From the NCBI GenBank assembly GCA_900466745.1, contig UBNE01000054.1, positions 1 through 37,839 of the forward strand: DNA of 37,839 nucleotides, read 5' to 3'. Below the pieces are notes generated by a model. The model did no database searches. It saw only the letters and a list, made by a program, of their open reading frames with translations, and had not been told where the DNA came from. Positions 8,048-16,249 of the stretch are shown in pieces; positions within the stretch are counted from its first letter, which is position 1, and each line of letters begins with the position of its first letter. The stretch is from Hyphomicrobiales bacterium. GTDB taxonomy: Bacteria > Pseudomonadota > Alphaproteobacteria > Rhizobiales > Beijerinckiaceae. The position numbers were made by a program, and so were the translations under genes.

Positions 8048-9013
8048 ATGACCGCCCCTCCCGCCGCCCCTGCCCCGCGCGTCCTCGATGCGGCGGCGAT
8101 CGCGAGCCTGCTGCCCGAGGTCGATGTGATCGCGACCCTGCGCGCGCTCTTCCGCGAGCTCGCCGCCGGGACGGCGGTGCAGCCGCCCCAGAGCCTGACG
8201 CTCTTCCCGGACGACAAGGGCGACTTCATCTCCTATCTCGGCGTGCTGTCCGGCAGGGGCGTCTTCGGGGTGAAGCTGTCGCCCTATATCGTGACGGCAG
8301 AGCGCCCGATCATCACGGCCTGGACGAGCCTGATGTCGATGACCACCGGCCAGCCGCTCTTGCTCTGCGACGCCGGGCGGCTCACCGTCGAGCGCACCGC
8401 CGGCACCACCGCCCTGGCTGTGGACGAGCTCGCCCCGGCAGGCGCCCGGCGCCTCGCCATCATCGGCAGCGGCCCGATCGCGACGGCGCATTGGCGGCAC
8501 GTCGCCGGGCTGCGCCCCTGGGAAAGCGTCCGGGTCTGGTCGCCGAGGCTGAAGCAGCGGGCCGACGGCATCCGGGACTGGCTGGCGGCGGATGCGCGCA
8601 TCCGGATCGCGGACGGCGCGCAGGAAGCCTGCGCCGGTGCCGACGCGATCCTGCTCTGCACCTCGTCGGGACAGCCCGTCATCGACCCCGAATGGGTCCG
8701 GCCGGGCGCGCTGGTGACCTCGATCAGCACCAATGTGGCGCAGGCCCATGAGGTGCCGCCCGCCTTCCTGCGCTCTGCCCAGGTCTATTGCGACGATCGC
8801 AAGACGACGCCCGGCGCGGCCGGCGAGATGGTGCTCGCCGCCGCGGCGGGCGACTGGTCGACGGAGCGGATCCGCGGCGATCTGGCCGGGCTTGTCGCCG
8901 GCACCTGCCCGCGCCCCACGGAGGATGCCCCGGTGTTCTTCCGCTCGATCGGGCTCGGCCTCGAAGACATAGCCATGGCGGACGCCATCCTGCGCGCCGC
9001 GGATGCGCGCTGA
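8048..9013 (+). CDS. Ornithine cyclodeaminase / mu-crystallin family dehydrogenase
   Basis: A 321-residue NAD(P)-binding protein of the ornithine cyclodeaminase/mu-crystallin family. The Rossmann loop reads IIGSGPIATAHW near residues 138-149, preceded by the family's TAGTTALAVDEL stretch. Family members include ornithine cyclodeaminase (ornithine to proline), L-arginine dehydrogenase DauB, and ketimine or imine reductases. Proximity to a DauR-like regulator makes the DauB-type reaction (2-ketoarginine plus ammonia to and from L-arginine) the first candidate, but the substrate cannot be read from the sequence. The start has a GAGG site upstream. The gap to argH is 54 bases and to the aminotransferase 15 bases, so it is probably one operon. 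Confidence 0.88.
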   Translation: MTAPPAAPAPRVLDAAAIASLLPEVDVIATLRALFRELAAGTAVQPPQSLTLFPDDKGDFISYLGVLSGRGVFGVKLSPYIVTAERPIITAWTSLMSMTTGQPLLLCDAGRLTVERTAGTTALAVDELAPAGARRLAIIGSGPIATAHWRHVAGLRPWESVRVWSPRLKQRADGIRDWLAADARIRIADGAQEACAGADAILLCTSSGQPVIDPEWVRPGALVTSISTNVAQAHEVPPAFLRSAQVYCDDRKTTPGAAGEMVLAAAAGDWSTERIRGDLAGLVAGTCPRPTEDAPVFFRSIGLGLEDIAMADAILRAADAR

Positions 9014-9028
9014 CCACAGGACAAGACG

Positions 9029-10168
9029 ATGGATATCAAGCCTTTCGGCGTCGAAATCTGGATGAACGAGTACGAGCTCAAATGCGAGCTCAACCTCGCC
9101 GAGACCTGCGTGGAGAGCATCACCATCGCGCAGCTCCTCACCCTGGCCGGCCGGAACGACACGGACCTGTCCGAGCTTCTGCCGATGAAGATGACCTATG
9201 GCGCGATCGAGGGATCCGACCGGCTGCGCAACGCCGTCGCCGCGCTCTACGAGGGCCAGAAGCCGGAGAACATCGTCGCCACCCATGGCACGATCGGCGC
9301 GAACGCGCTGGTCCATCAGGCGCTGGTCTCGCGCGGCGACCGGGTGATCTCGGTGATCCCGACCTATCAGCAGCATTATTCGATCCCGGAAAGCATCGGC
9401 GCCGAGGTCGTGCCGCTGGTCCTGCGCGAGGAGAACGGGTTCCTCCCCGATCTGGCCGAGCTCAAGCGGCTGGCGACGCCCGGGACGCGCCTCATCGCCA
9501 TCAACAACCCCAACAACCCGACCGGGGCGCTGATGGACCGCGAGATGCTCCTCGCCATCGCCGAGATCGCCCGCGAGGCCGGCGCCTGGCTGCTCTGCGA
9601 CGAGGTCTATCGCGGCACCGACCAGGACGGCTCCGGCATGACCGCCTCGGTCGCCGATCTCTACGAGAAGGGCATCAGCACCGCCGGCATGTCGAAGGCC
9701 TTCTCGCTGGCCGGGCTGAGGCTGGGCTGGATCGCCGCGCCGCGCGCGGTGATCGAGACGGTGATGCACCATCGCGACTACAACACGATCTCGGTCGGCA
9801 TGATCGACGACCATTTCGCCGCTCTCGCCCTCGAGCATCGCGACAAGATCCTGGCCCGGAGCCGGTCGATCACCCGCGGCAACCTGAAGATCCTGGCCGA
9901 TTGGGTCGAGAGCGAGCCGGCGATCTCCTGGGTCCGGCCCCGCTCGGGCACCACGGCCCTGCTGAAATACGACCTCGACATGCCCTCCCGCGATTTCTGC
10001 ATCGCGCTGCTCCAGGAAACCGGCGTGATGTTCACGCCCGGCTCGACGATGGAGATGGAGGGCTATGTCCGCATCGGCTACGCCAATGCGCCGGAGATCC
10101 TCGTCGCCGGGCTGGCGAAGGTCTCCGAATTTCTCGCAAGGCGCGGCAAGGGCCGAAACAGCGCCTGA
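9029..10168 (+). CDS. PLP-dependent class I/II aminotransferase
   Basis: A 379-residue fold-type I aminotransferase. Recognisable elements are the THGTIGANAL cofactor loop (about 91), INNPNNPTGA (about 157-166), LLCDEVYRG (about 191), the Schiff-base lysine K223 in GMSKAFSLAGLRLGW, and a late RIGYANAPE that supplies the carboxylate-binding arginine. The N-terminal MDIKPFGVEIWMNEYE is unlike AspC-type enzymes and marks a distinct subgroup. The ATG follows AGGA, 15 bases after the cyclodeaminase-family gene. The amino donor and acceptor are unknown. By context it may process arginine, ornithine or the 2-oxo acid made by its neighbour, and a C-C or C-N lyase activity on the same fold is also possible. 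Confidence 0.88.
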   Translation: MDIKPFGVEIWMNEYELKCELNLAETCVESITIAQLLTLAGRNDTDLSELLPMKMTYGAIEGSDRLRNAVAALYEGQKPENIVATHGTIGANALVHQALVSRGDRVISVIPTYQQHYSIPESIGAEVVPLVLREENGFLPDLAELKRLATPGTRLIAINNPNNPTGALMDREMLLAIAEIAREAGAWLLCDEVYRGTDQDGSGMTASVADLYEKGISTAGMSKAFSLAGLRLGWIAAPRAVIETVMHHRDYNTISVGMIDDHFAALALEHRDKILARSRSITRGNLKILADWVESEPAISWVRPRSGTTALLKYDLDMPSRDFCIALLQETGVMFTPGSTMEMEGYVRIGYANAPEILVAGLAKVSEFLARRGKGRNSA

Positions 10169-10300
10169 TCCGGCAAGCGCCAGGGCCTGCGCAAGCCGGA
10201 GATCGCCGCTTCGGCGCGATCTTCGGCCTCTCCTCCCGGAGCATCTTCTTCGGCGGCGAGGCGGCGCGGCGCATCACCCGCTTGCGCCGGCGCTTCGCGC

Positions 10301-10333
10301 CTGTTAAACGTTTTACAGTAAAACGTTTAACAG
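10301..10333. promoter_or_regulatory. Perfect 33-bp palindrome: tandem LacI-type operators
   Basis: CTGTTAAACGTTTTAC (10301-10316) and its exact reverse complement (10318-10333) flank a single A. Each arm holds an AAACGTTT core (10306-10313 and 10321-10328) with a central CG, typical of LacI-family half-sites, and the centres are 15 bp apart. It ends seven bases before the lacI-type ATG, so binding would block this gene's own transcription and, if co-transcribed, the ribitol genes after it. It could also form an RNA hairpin, but no T-run follows. Confidence 0.85.
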
Positions 10334-10340
10334 GCTCCCC

Positions 10341-11435
10341 ATGGACAATGCGCGGGTCACGATCCGGGATGTCGCCGCCCGCGCGGGCGTCTCGATCGCC
10401 ACGGTCTCCAACGTCTTCAGCGGCAACAAGCCGGTGAATGCCGATCTGCGGGCGCGCGTGCTGAAGGCGGCCGAGGACCTGGCCTATCAGGTCGACCGGG
10501 CGGCGTCGCAACTGCGCTCGGGGCAGGCCCGCGTGGTCGGGGTGCTGGTGCCCGATCTCGACGACGCCTTCTTCACCTCGCTGGTCTCGCAGCTCGAGGT
10601 GCTGGCGCAGAAGGACGGCTACGACATCCTGGTCGCCAGCTCGCGCGACGATCGCGGGCTCGAGCAGTCGCGGCTGCGGACCCTGCTGTCATGGCGGCCT
10701 TCCGGGCTGATCGCCGTGCCCTGCACCGATGCGGTGCCGGAGGCGCTGCGCGGCGAGGTCGGCCGGCTGCCGATCGTCTTCGCCGACCGCGTGCTGCCGG
10801 ACGGCGCGCTCGTCGACACGGTGGCGATCGACAATCGCGAGGCCGGCGAGATCGCCGCACGGCACCTCCTCGCCAGGGGGCATCGCGACATCCTGGTCGC
10901 CGCCTCCAGCCTCGGCATCTCGCCGATCCGGGAGCGCGCCCGCGGCGCCTGCGAATTGGTGCGGGCGGCGATCGGCCGCGAGCCGACCGTCGTCGAGCTC
11001 GGCTCGAACGCCGATCGCGGCGCCGCCATCGCCCTGCACTGGCTGGAACGGCACCCGCAGCCGAGCGCCGTCATCGGGCTCACCAACGTCACCACACTGG
11101 GCATGCTCTCGGCCCTGGCGCGGCTCAGGGTCGACATTCCCGACGCCGTCTCCGTCGTCGGGTTCGACGACTATCCCTGGATGAGCGCGCGCAAGACCGG
11201 CCTCACCGCGATCCGGCAGCCCATCGCGGAGATCGCCGCGGTCGCCTGGCGCCGGCTGCGGGCGCGCATGTCCGGCGATCAGGGCCCGCCGCAGCATTCG
11301 GTGCTGCAGACGAGCCTGCAGGTCCGCGACTCGGTGCGCGACCTCACAGCCGTGCCCCGGAAGGCCGCTGCGCGGGAGCGCGATCCGCTGCCGAGGCCGG
11401 AGAGGCCGGGCGTTCCGCCCAAGGCCGTGCACTGA
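10341..11435 (+). CDS. LacI-family transcriptional regulator
   Basis: A 364-residue LacI/GalR regulator. The N-terminal helix-turn-helix (TIRDVAARAGVSIATVSNVF, about 7-26) and hinge (about 45-60) are followed by a periplasmic-binding-protein-like sugar domain, with VGVLVPDL near 65, VAIDNREAGEIAARHLL near 160-176 and VVGFDDYPWM near 270. A Pro/Arg-rich tail of about 25 residues follows the usual end. It sits directly behind a perfect 33-bp palindrome, so it is probably autoregulated. The downstream kinase and dehydrogenase point to a pentulose or pentitol effector such as ribitol or D-ribulose, which is inference. Confidence 0.95.
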   Translation: MDNARVTIRDVAARAGVSIATVSNVFSGNKPVNADLRARVLKAAEDLAYQVDRAASQLRSGQARVVGVLVPDLDDAFFTSLVSQLEVLAQKDGYDILVASSRDDRGLEQSRLRTLLSWRPSGLIAVPCTDAVPEALRGEVGRLPIVFADRVLPDGALVDTVAIDNREAGEIAARHLLARGHRDILVAASSLGISPIRERARGACELVRAAIGREPTVVELGSNADRGAAIALHWLERHPQPSAVIGLTNVTTLGMLSALARLRVDIPDAVSVVGFDDYPWMSARKTGLTAIRQPIAEIAAVAWRRLRARMSGDQGPPQHSVLQTSLQVRDSVRDLTAVPRKAAARERDPLPRPERPGVPPKAVH

Positions 11436-11582
11436 CGGGATCGAGCCGGTCCGGGCGACCGGGCCCGCCTGGATGACGACGGGAGGAAAAGGTGCAGATC
11501 GAACGAACGGCCCCAGCCCTGCCGATCGCTGTCCGCCGCGCTGGAACGCCGCTTCAGGCGCCCCAACGGGCGGCTGCGTGAG

Positions 11583-13238
11583 ATGAGCCGGCATCTCATC
11601 GGCATCGATGTCGGCACCGGCAGCGCGCGGGCCGGCGTCTTCGATCCGGCCGGGCGCATGGTCGCGACGGCGAGGCGCGCGATCGCGCTCCATCGGGACG
11701 GGGCCGAGATCGCCGAGCAGTCGAGCGCGGACATCTGGCGGGCCGTCTGCGCCTGCGTGCGCGAGGCTGTGACCCAGGCGGGGCTCGGCGCCGACGACAT
11801 CGCGGGCATCGGCTTCGACGCCACCTGTTCGCTGGTCGTGCTCGGGCCAGGCGGAACGCCGCTGCCGGTCGGGGCCCATGGCGACCCGGATCGCGACATC
11901 ATCGTCTGGATGGACCATCGCGCCCTGGCGCAGGCCGGGCGCATCAACGCCACGCGGCATCCGGTCCTGGCCTATGTCGGCGGCACGATCTCGCCCGAGA
12001 TGCAGACGCCGAAGCTGCTCTGGCTCAAGGAGAATCTGCCGGCGACCTATGCCGCGGCCTGGCAGTTCTTCGACCTCGCCGATTTCCTGGGCTGGCGCGC
12101 GACCGGCTCGCTGGCGCGCTCGACCTGCACCGTCACCTGCAAATGGACCTATCTCGCCCATGAGGCGCGCTGGGATGCGGGCTATTTCCGCCAGATCGGC
12201 CTGGGCGACCTGGCGGAGGACGGATTCGCCCGCATCGGCACGGAGATGGTGCCGGGCGGCAGCGCCCTGGGCGCGGGCCTGACGGAAGAGGCCGCCGGCG
12301 AACTCGGGCTGCGGCCCGGCACGGTCGTCGCCGCGGGGCTGATCGACGCCCATGCCGGCGGCATCGGCTCGGCCGGCGTGCGCTCGCCCCATGGCGGCGT
12401 GCTCACCCGCATGGCCTATGTCTTCGGCACCTCGGCCTGCACCATGGCGAGCAGCCGCGAGCCGCTGTTCATCCCGGGCGTCTGGGGCCCCTATTTCTCG
12501 GCGATGGTTCCGGGGCTCTGGCTGAACGAGGGCGGCCAATCGGGCGCGGGCGCCGCGATCGAACAGCTCGTCGCGCTGCATCCGGCTGCGGCGGAGGCGC
12601 GGCAGCGGGCCGGGGCGGAAGGCCTTTCCCTGACCGACTGGCTGGCGGAGGCGGCGGCGCGGCAGGTCGAGACGCCCGCGCAAGCCGTGCGCCTCGCCGG
12701 GGAGATCGTCGTCGTTCCCGATTTCCTCGGCAACCGCTCGCCCCTTGCCGACCCGCAGGCGCGGGCCGTCATCGCCGGGCTCGGCATGGAACGGGATCTC
12801 GACGGCCTGATCGGGCTCTATGTCGCGGGCCTCACCGGGATCGGCTACGGCCTGCGCCAGATCGTCGAGGCGAGCCGGGCCAGGGGCGCGACGCTGGATG
12901 CGATCGTGCTCAGCGGCGGCGCCGGGCGCCGTCCCCTGATCCGGCAACTGCTGGCGGATTGCTCCGGGCTGCCCGTGCTGGTGCCGGACGCGGTCGATCC
13001 GGTCCTGCTCGGCTCGGCCATGCTCGCCGCCGCGGCAGCAGGAGCATTTCCCGATCTGGGCGGGGCGATGACCGGCATGGCGCCGGCCGCCGCCGTCTTC
13101 ATGCCGGCCGAAGGCGCCGTCGCGCAGCGGCATGCCGGCCGGTTCGCGGCTTTCGAGACGCTTCAGGCCGCGGCCCGCACGGCGCGGGGGCTGATGCGCC
13201 CGGCCTCGGCCGGGACCTTATCGGAGAGCGGCAGGTGA
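11583..13238 (+). CDS. FGGY-family pentulose kinase, probably D-ribulokinase
   Basis: A 551-residue FGGY carbohydrate kinase. The N-terminal phosphate-binding loop (IGIDVGTGSARAGVFD, about 6-21), GFDATCSLVVL near 78, the WMDHRA substrate motif near 109 and the late LSGGAGRRPLIRQLLAD ATP-site block (about 441-457) place it in the ribulokinase-type subgroup. It would phosphorylate D-ribulose to D-ribulose 5-phosphate for the pentose-phosphate pathway. The partner is the ribitol 2-dehydrogenase-like gene overlapping its stop by four bases, which makes D-ribulose the likely substrate. No strong ribosome-binding site is seen. L-ribulose or another pentulose remains possible. Confidence 0.9.
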   Translation: MSRHLIGIDVGTGSARAGVFDPAGRMVATARRAIALHRDGAEIAEQSSADIWRAVCACVREAVTQAGLGADDIAGIGFDATCSLVVLGPGGTPLPVGAHGDPDRDIIVWMDHRALAQAGRINATRHPVLAYVGGTISPEMQTPKLLWLKENLPATYAAAWQFFDLADFLGWRATGSLARSTCTVTCKWTYLAHEARWDAGYFRQIGLGDLAEDGFARIGTEMVPGGSALGAGLTEEAAGELGLRPGTVVAAGLIDAHAGGIGSAGVRSPHGGVLTRMAYVFGTSACTMASSREPLFIPGVWGPYFSAMVPGLWLNEGGQSGAGAAIEQLVALHPAAAEARQRAGAEGLSLTDWLAEAAARQVETPAQAVRLAGEIVVVPDFLGNRSPLADPQARAVIAGLGMERDLDGLIGLYVAGLTGIGYGLRQIVEASRARGATLDAIVLSGGAGRRPLIRQLLADCSGLPVLVPDAVDPVLLGSAMLAAAAAGAFPDLGGAMTGMAPAAAVFMPAEGAVAQRHAGRFAAFETLQAAARTARGLMRPASAGTLSESGR

Positions 13239-13963
13239 GCGTGGAACTGACAGGAAAAATCGCGGCGATCACCGGCGCGGCCTCGGGAATCGGCCTCGCC
13301 TGCGCCAGGCGGCTGCTCGCCGCCGGCGCCACCGTGGTCCTCGTCGACCGCGACCGGCAGGCCCTGGCGCGGCTCTGCGAGCCACTCGGCGCAAAGGCCC
13401 TCCCCCTCGTCGTCGACCTCGCCGACCCCGCCGCCCTCGCCGGCATGGTCCCGCGGATCCTCGACATGGCCGGCCCGCTCGACATCTTCCACGCCAATGC
13501 CGGCTCCTATGTCGGCGGCACGGTCAGCGATGGCGATCCCGATGCCTGGGACCGCATGCTGAACCTCAACGTCAACGCGGTCTTCCGCAGCATCCATGCG
13601 GTGCTGCCGGGCATGATCGCGCGCCGGACCGGCGATATCCTCGTCACCAGCTCGGTGGCCGGCGTCGTTCCGGTGGTGTGGGAGCCGATCTACACGGCCT
13701 CGAAACATGCGGTGCAGGCCTTCGTGCATACCTTGCGCCGCCAGGTCATCCCGCACGGGCTGCGCGTCGGGGCGATCCTGCCCGGTCCCGTGGCGACGGC
13801 CCTGATCGCCGACTGGCCGCAGGAGAAGCGCGAGGCGGAACGCGCCCGCGGCGGCCTGATCGAGCCGGAAGAGGTGGCGGAGGCCGTGCATTTCATGCTG
13901 ACGCGGCCGCGCAACGTCACGATCCGCGACCTCGTCATCCTGCCGCAGAGCACGGATCTCTGA
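13235..13963 (+). CDS. rbtD: Short-chain dehydrogenase, ribitol 2-dehydrogenase-like
   Basis: A 242-residue classical SDR. It has the TGAASGIG cofactor loop (about 13-20), HANAG near residue 87, a catalytic serine in TSSVAG (about 133) and YTASKHA (about 148-154). From memory of Klebsiella RbtD, the stretches LDIFHANAG, VVWEPIYTASKHAVQAFVHT and VTIRDLVILP are near-identical in position and wording, so oxidation of ribitol to D-ribulose with NAD is the best call. I chose the GTG at 13235, which overlaps the kinase stop (GTGA). A second GTG at 13241 is an alternative. With the kinase it forms a complete two-step ribitol-to-ribulose-5-phosphate route. Confidence 0.9.
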   Translation: MSVELTGKIAAITGAASGIGLACARRLLAAGATVVLVDRDRQALARLCEPLGAKALPLVVDLADPAALAGMVPRILDMAGPLDIFHANAGSYVGGTVSDGDPDAWDRMLNLNVNAVFRSIHAVLPGMIARRTGDILVTSSVAGVVPVVWEPIYTASKHAVQAFVHTLRRQVIPHGLRVGAILPGPVATALIADWPQEKREAERARGGLIEPEEVAEAVHFMLTRPRNVTIRDLVILPQSTDL

Positions 13964-14015
13964 GCGGCGGGAGGGAGCGGGAATCGGGGCTCGGGAGAGC
14001 GGCGTCATGGTGGAA

Positions 14016-14046
14016 AATACATTTGTGTCATCAAACATTCATTTGT
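14016..14046. promoter_or_regulatory. Paired AT-rich operator-like repeats ahead of the phosphoesterase/ABC run
   Basis: Two direct copies, ATACATTTGT (14017-14026) and ATTCATTTGT (14037-14046), lie exactly 20 bp apart, about two helical turns, in an AT-rich patch within GC-rich sequence. The first copy is identical to a 10-mer in front of the dehydrogenase at 22360. The site lies about 85 bases before the metallophosphoesterase ATG and probably serves the whole 14129-21191 run. Confidence 0.6.
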
Positions 14047-14128
14047 AAGGTCCAAGGCAAAGCCGCTGCCCCCGCCCCTGTCGGAGGCAGACGGCCGCCC
14101 GATCAAGCGGCGACTTCCGGAGGAAACC

Positions 14129-14950
14129 ATGCAGCGGGTCGTGCAGATTTCTGACACCCATCTCAGCCCGACCAAGCGGCATTTCGCCGGCAATTGGGAG
14201 CCGCTGGCCGCCTGGCTGGCTGGCCGGGCGCCCGACCTCGTCGTCCATACCGGCGACGTCTCCGTCGACGGCGCGGATCTCGACGCGGATATGAGCCATT
14301 GCCGCGCGCTGCTCGACAGCCTCGGAGCGCCGGTGCTGAGCGTGCCGGGCAATCACGATGTCGGCGAGGCCCATCATCCGCATCAGCCGGTCAACGAAGC
14401 GCGGCTGACGCGCTGGCGCAGCCATATCGGCGAGGATTTCTGGGTGCGGGACCTCGAGGGCTGGCGGCTGATCGGCCTCAACGCGATGCTGTTCGGCAGC
14501 GACGAGGCGGAGGAGGCGCGCCAGCTCGCCTGGCTCGACCGGCAGGTTTCCGAGGCGCAGGGCCGCCGGCTCGGCTGGTTCCTGCACCGGCCTCTCTTCA
14601 TCGAGGCGCCGGACGAGGGCGACAAGGGCTATTGGAGCGTGCCGCCGCGGCCGCGCGCGCATCTGCTCGATCTGGTGCGCCGCCACGCCGTCGCCTTCGT
14701 CGCCAGCGGCCATCTGCACCGGGCCCATGATTTCGCGATCGCGGGGACGCGCTACATCTGGGGGCCGTCCTCCGGCTTCGTGGTCGGTCCGCAGACTCAG
14801 GCCGGCATGGCCGGGACCAGCACGCTCGGCGCGGTCTCCTATGAATTCTCCGGCCGCGATTTCTCCGCCGCGATCCACGAAATCCCCGCGCTGGAAAGGC
14901 TCTGGATCGACGACGTGATCGACGAGGTCTACCCGGCCCGCGCCGCCTGA
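14129..14950 (+). CDS. Calcineurin-like metallophosphoesterase
   Basis: A 273-residue dinuclear-metal phosphoesterase. The metal-binding motifs appear in order: SDTHL (D9, H11), HTGDVS near residue 40, PGNHD near 74-78, a histidine in FLHRPLF near 153, and SGHLHRAH near 192-199. There is no signal peptide, so it should act in the cytoplasm. A clear GGAGG precedes the ATG. It is first in a run with a CUT1 ABC importer and a second phosphoesterase (19561), which points to hydrolysis of an imported phosphomonoester or phosphodiester. The substrate is unknown. A cyclic-nucleotide phosphodiesterase role (CpdA-like) is the main alternative but is less likely in this context. Confidence 0.9.
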   Translation: MQRVVQISDTHLSPTKRHFAGNWEPLAAWLAGRAPDLVVHTGDVSVDGADLDADMSHCRALLDSLGAPVLSVPGNHDVGEAHHPHQPVNEARLTRWRSHIGEDFWVRDLEGWRLIGLNAMLFGSDEAEEARQLAWLDRQVSEAQGRRLGWFLHRPLFIEAPDEGDKGYWSVPPRPRAHLLDLVRRHAVAFVASGHLHRAHDFAIAGTRYIWGPSSGFVVGPQTQAGMAGTSTLGAVSYEFSGRDFSAAIHEIPALERLWIDDVIDEVYPARAA

Positions 14951-15058
14951 GCATCCGCCGGCTGCCCCCTCGGCAGCCTCGCAAGACGCGCGCGCCGCCA
15001 GACGCGCCTCAAGACACGTCCAACGAAGAGCCCCGAGGGCCGCAGAAAGGCGAACCAC

Positions 15059-16249
15059 ATGGCCAAGGTCGCATTGTCCTCCATCGCCAAGTCCTTCGGA
15101 GCGACGAAGGTTCTCGACGGGATCGATCTCGACATCGCCGACGGCGAGTTCCTGACCCTGGTCGGCCCGTCCGGCTGCGGAAAATCGACGCTGATCCGGA
15201 TCATCGCCGGGCTCGAGCATCAGGACGCCGGCAGCCTCGCCATCGGCGGCAGCCGGGTCGATCATTTGCGCCCGCATGAGCGCCGCGTCGCGATGGTGTT
15301 CCAGTCCTACGCGCTCTATCCGCATATGAGCGTGGGCGCCAACATCGCCCTGCCGCTGACCATGGCGCGGCTCAGGCTCTGGCAGCGCCTGCCGCTGCTG
15401 CGGCTGCTCTCGGCGGAACGCCGCGCGGTGATGCGGGGCATCGAGAGCGACGTTGCCGCCGTGGCCGCGCAGCTCCAGCTCGGCCATCTGCTCGACCGCA
15501 AGCCGGCTCAGCTCTCCGGCGGGCAGCGCCAGCGCGTCGCCCTGGGGCGCGCCATGGTGCGCAATCCCGACGTCTTCCTGATGGACGAGCCGCTGTCCAA
15601 TCTCGACGCCAAGCTGCGCGTCCATATGCGCACCGAGCTGGCCGAGCTGCACAAGCGCCTCGGCACCACCTTCATCTATGTGACGCACGACCAGGTCGAG
15701 GCGATGACGATGTCGGACCGGGTCGCCATGATGGATTCGGGCGCGATCCTGCAGCTCGGCACACCCTCGCAGCTCTACGAGAAGCCAGCCTCCCTCAAGG
15801 TCGCGCAGTTCATCGGCAGCCCGGCCATCAACCTGCTGCCGGCGACGGTCGCCGAGGGCGGCCGGGTCGAGCTGTTCGGCCGCCCCCTCGCCCTCTCCGT
15901 CCCGCTGGAGCCGGGACAGGCCGTGACCCTCGGCCTCCGGTCCGAAGCGCTCTCGCTCGTCCAGGGCGAGCCCGGCGGCGGCCGGGCCTGGTTCTCGGCC
16001 CGCCTGCGGCGCAAGGAGAATCTCGGCTCCGAATACGTCCTGCATTTCGACCTGGCCGGGCGCGACGCGACCGGCGTGACGATGCGCGCCACCCCGGCCG
16101 TGGCGGCCGGCGTCAACGAAGCCGCCGAGGTCACGCTCGGCTTCGAGGAAGCCGCAGCCCATGTCTTCGCGGCCGCCGGCGACCGCGTCGAGCCGCGCGG
16201 CCAGGGCGCCGCGACCGCCTCCGTCGTGCCGCTGAGGGCCGGCGCATGA
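15059..16249 (+). CDS. CUT1 ABC transporter ATP-binding protein (UgpC/MalK type)
   Basis: A 396-residue ATPase for the sugar-type importer that follows. Walker A is GPSGCGKST (36-44), the Q-loop VFQSYALYPHMS is near 80-91, the signature is LSGGQRQRVALGRAM, Walker B is VFLMDEPLSNLD, and the switch is VTHDQVEAMT. A C-terminal TOBE/OB region (about 245-375) is typical of MalK/UgpC. Compared with canonical members it carries about 20 extra residues in the helical subdomain (RLWQRLPLLRLLSAERRAV, near 105-123), where permease contact occurs. The stop overlaps the next gene by four bases (ATGA). The substrate is predicted to be a polyol, sugar or glycerophosphodiester. Confidence 0.95.
   Translation: MAKVALSSIAKSFGATKVLDGIDLDIADGEFLTLVGPSGCGKSTLIRIIAGLEHQDAGSLAIGGSRVDHLRPHERRVAMVFQSYALYPHMSVGANIALPLTMARLRLWQRLPLLRLLSAERRAVMRGIESDVAAVAAQLQLGHLLDRKPAQLSGGQRQRVALGRAMVRNPDVFLMDEPLSNLDAKLRVHMRTELAELHKRLGTTFIYVTHDQVEAMTMSDRVAMMDSGAILQLGTPSQLYEKPASLKVAQFIGSPAINLLPATVAEGGRVELFGRPLALSVPLEPGQAVTLGLRSEALSLVQGEPGGGRAWFSARLRRKENLGSEYVLHFDLAGRDATGVTMRATPAVAAGVNEAAEVTLGFEEAAAHVFAAAGDRVEPRGQGAATASVVPLRAGA

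Noticed and set aside
6572..9838. 1088-codon minus-strand open frame under the ArgH/cyclodeaminase/aminotransferase genes
   Set aside because: It is the antisense of three well-supported genes. Long empty antisense frames are expected at this GC content, and its product is low-complexity Arg/Gly/Asp-rich with no family motif.
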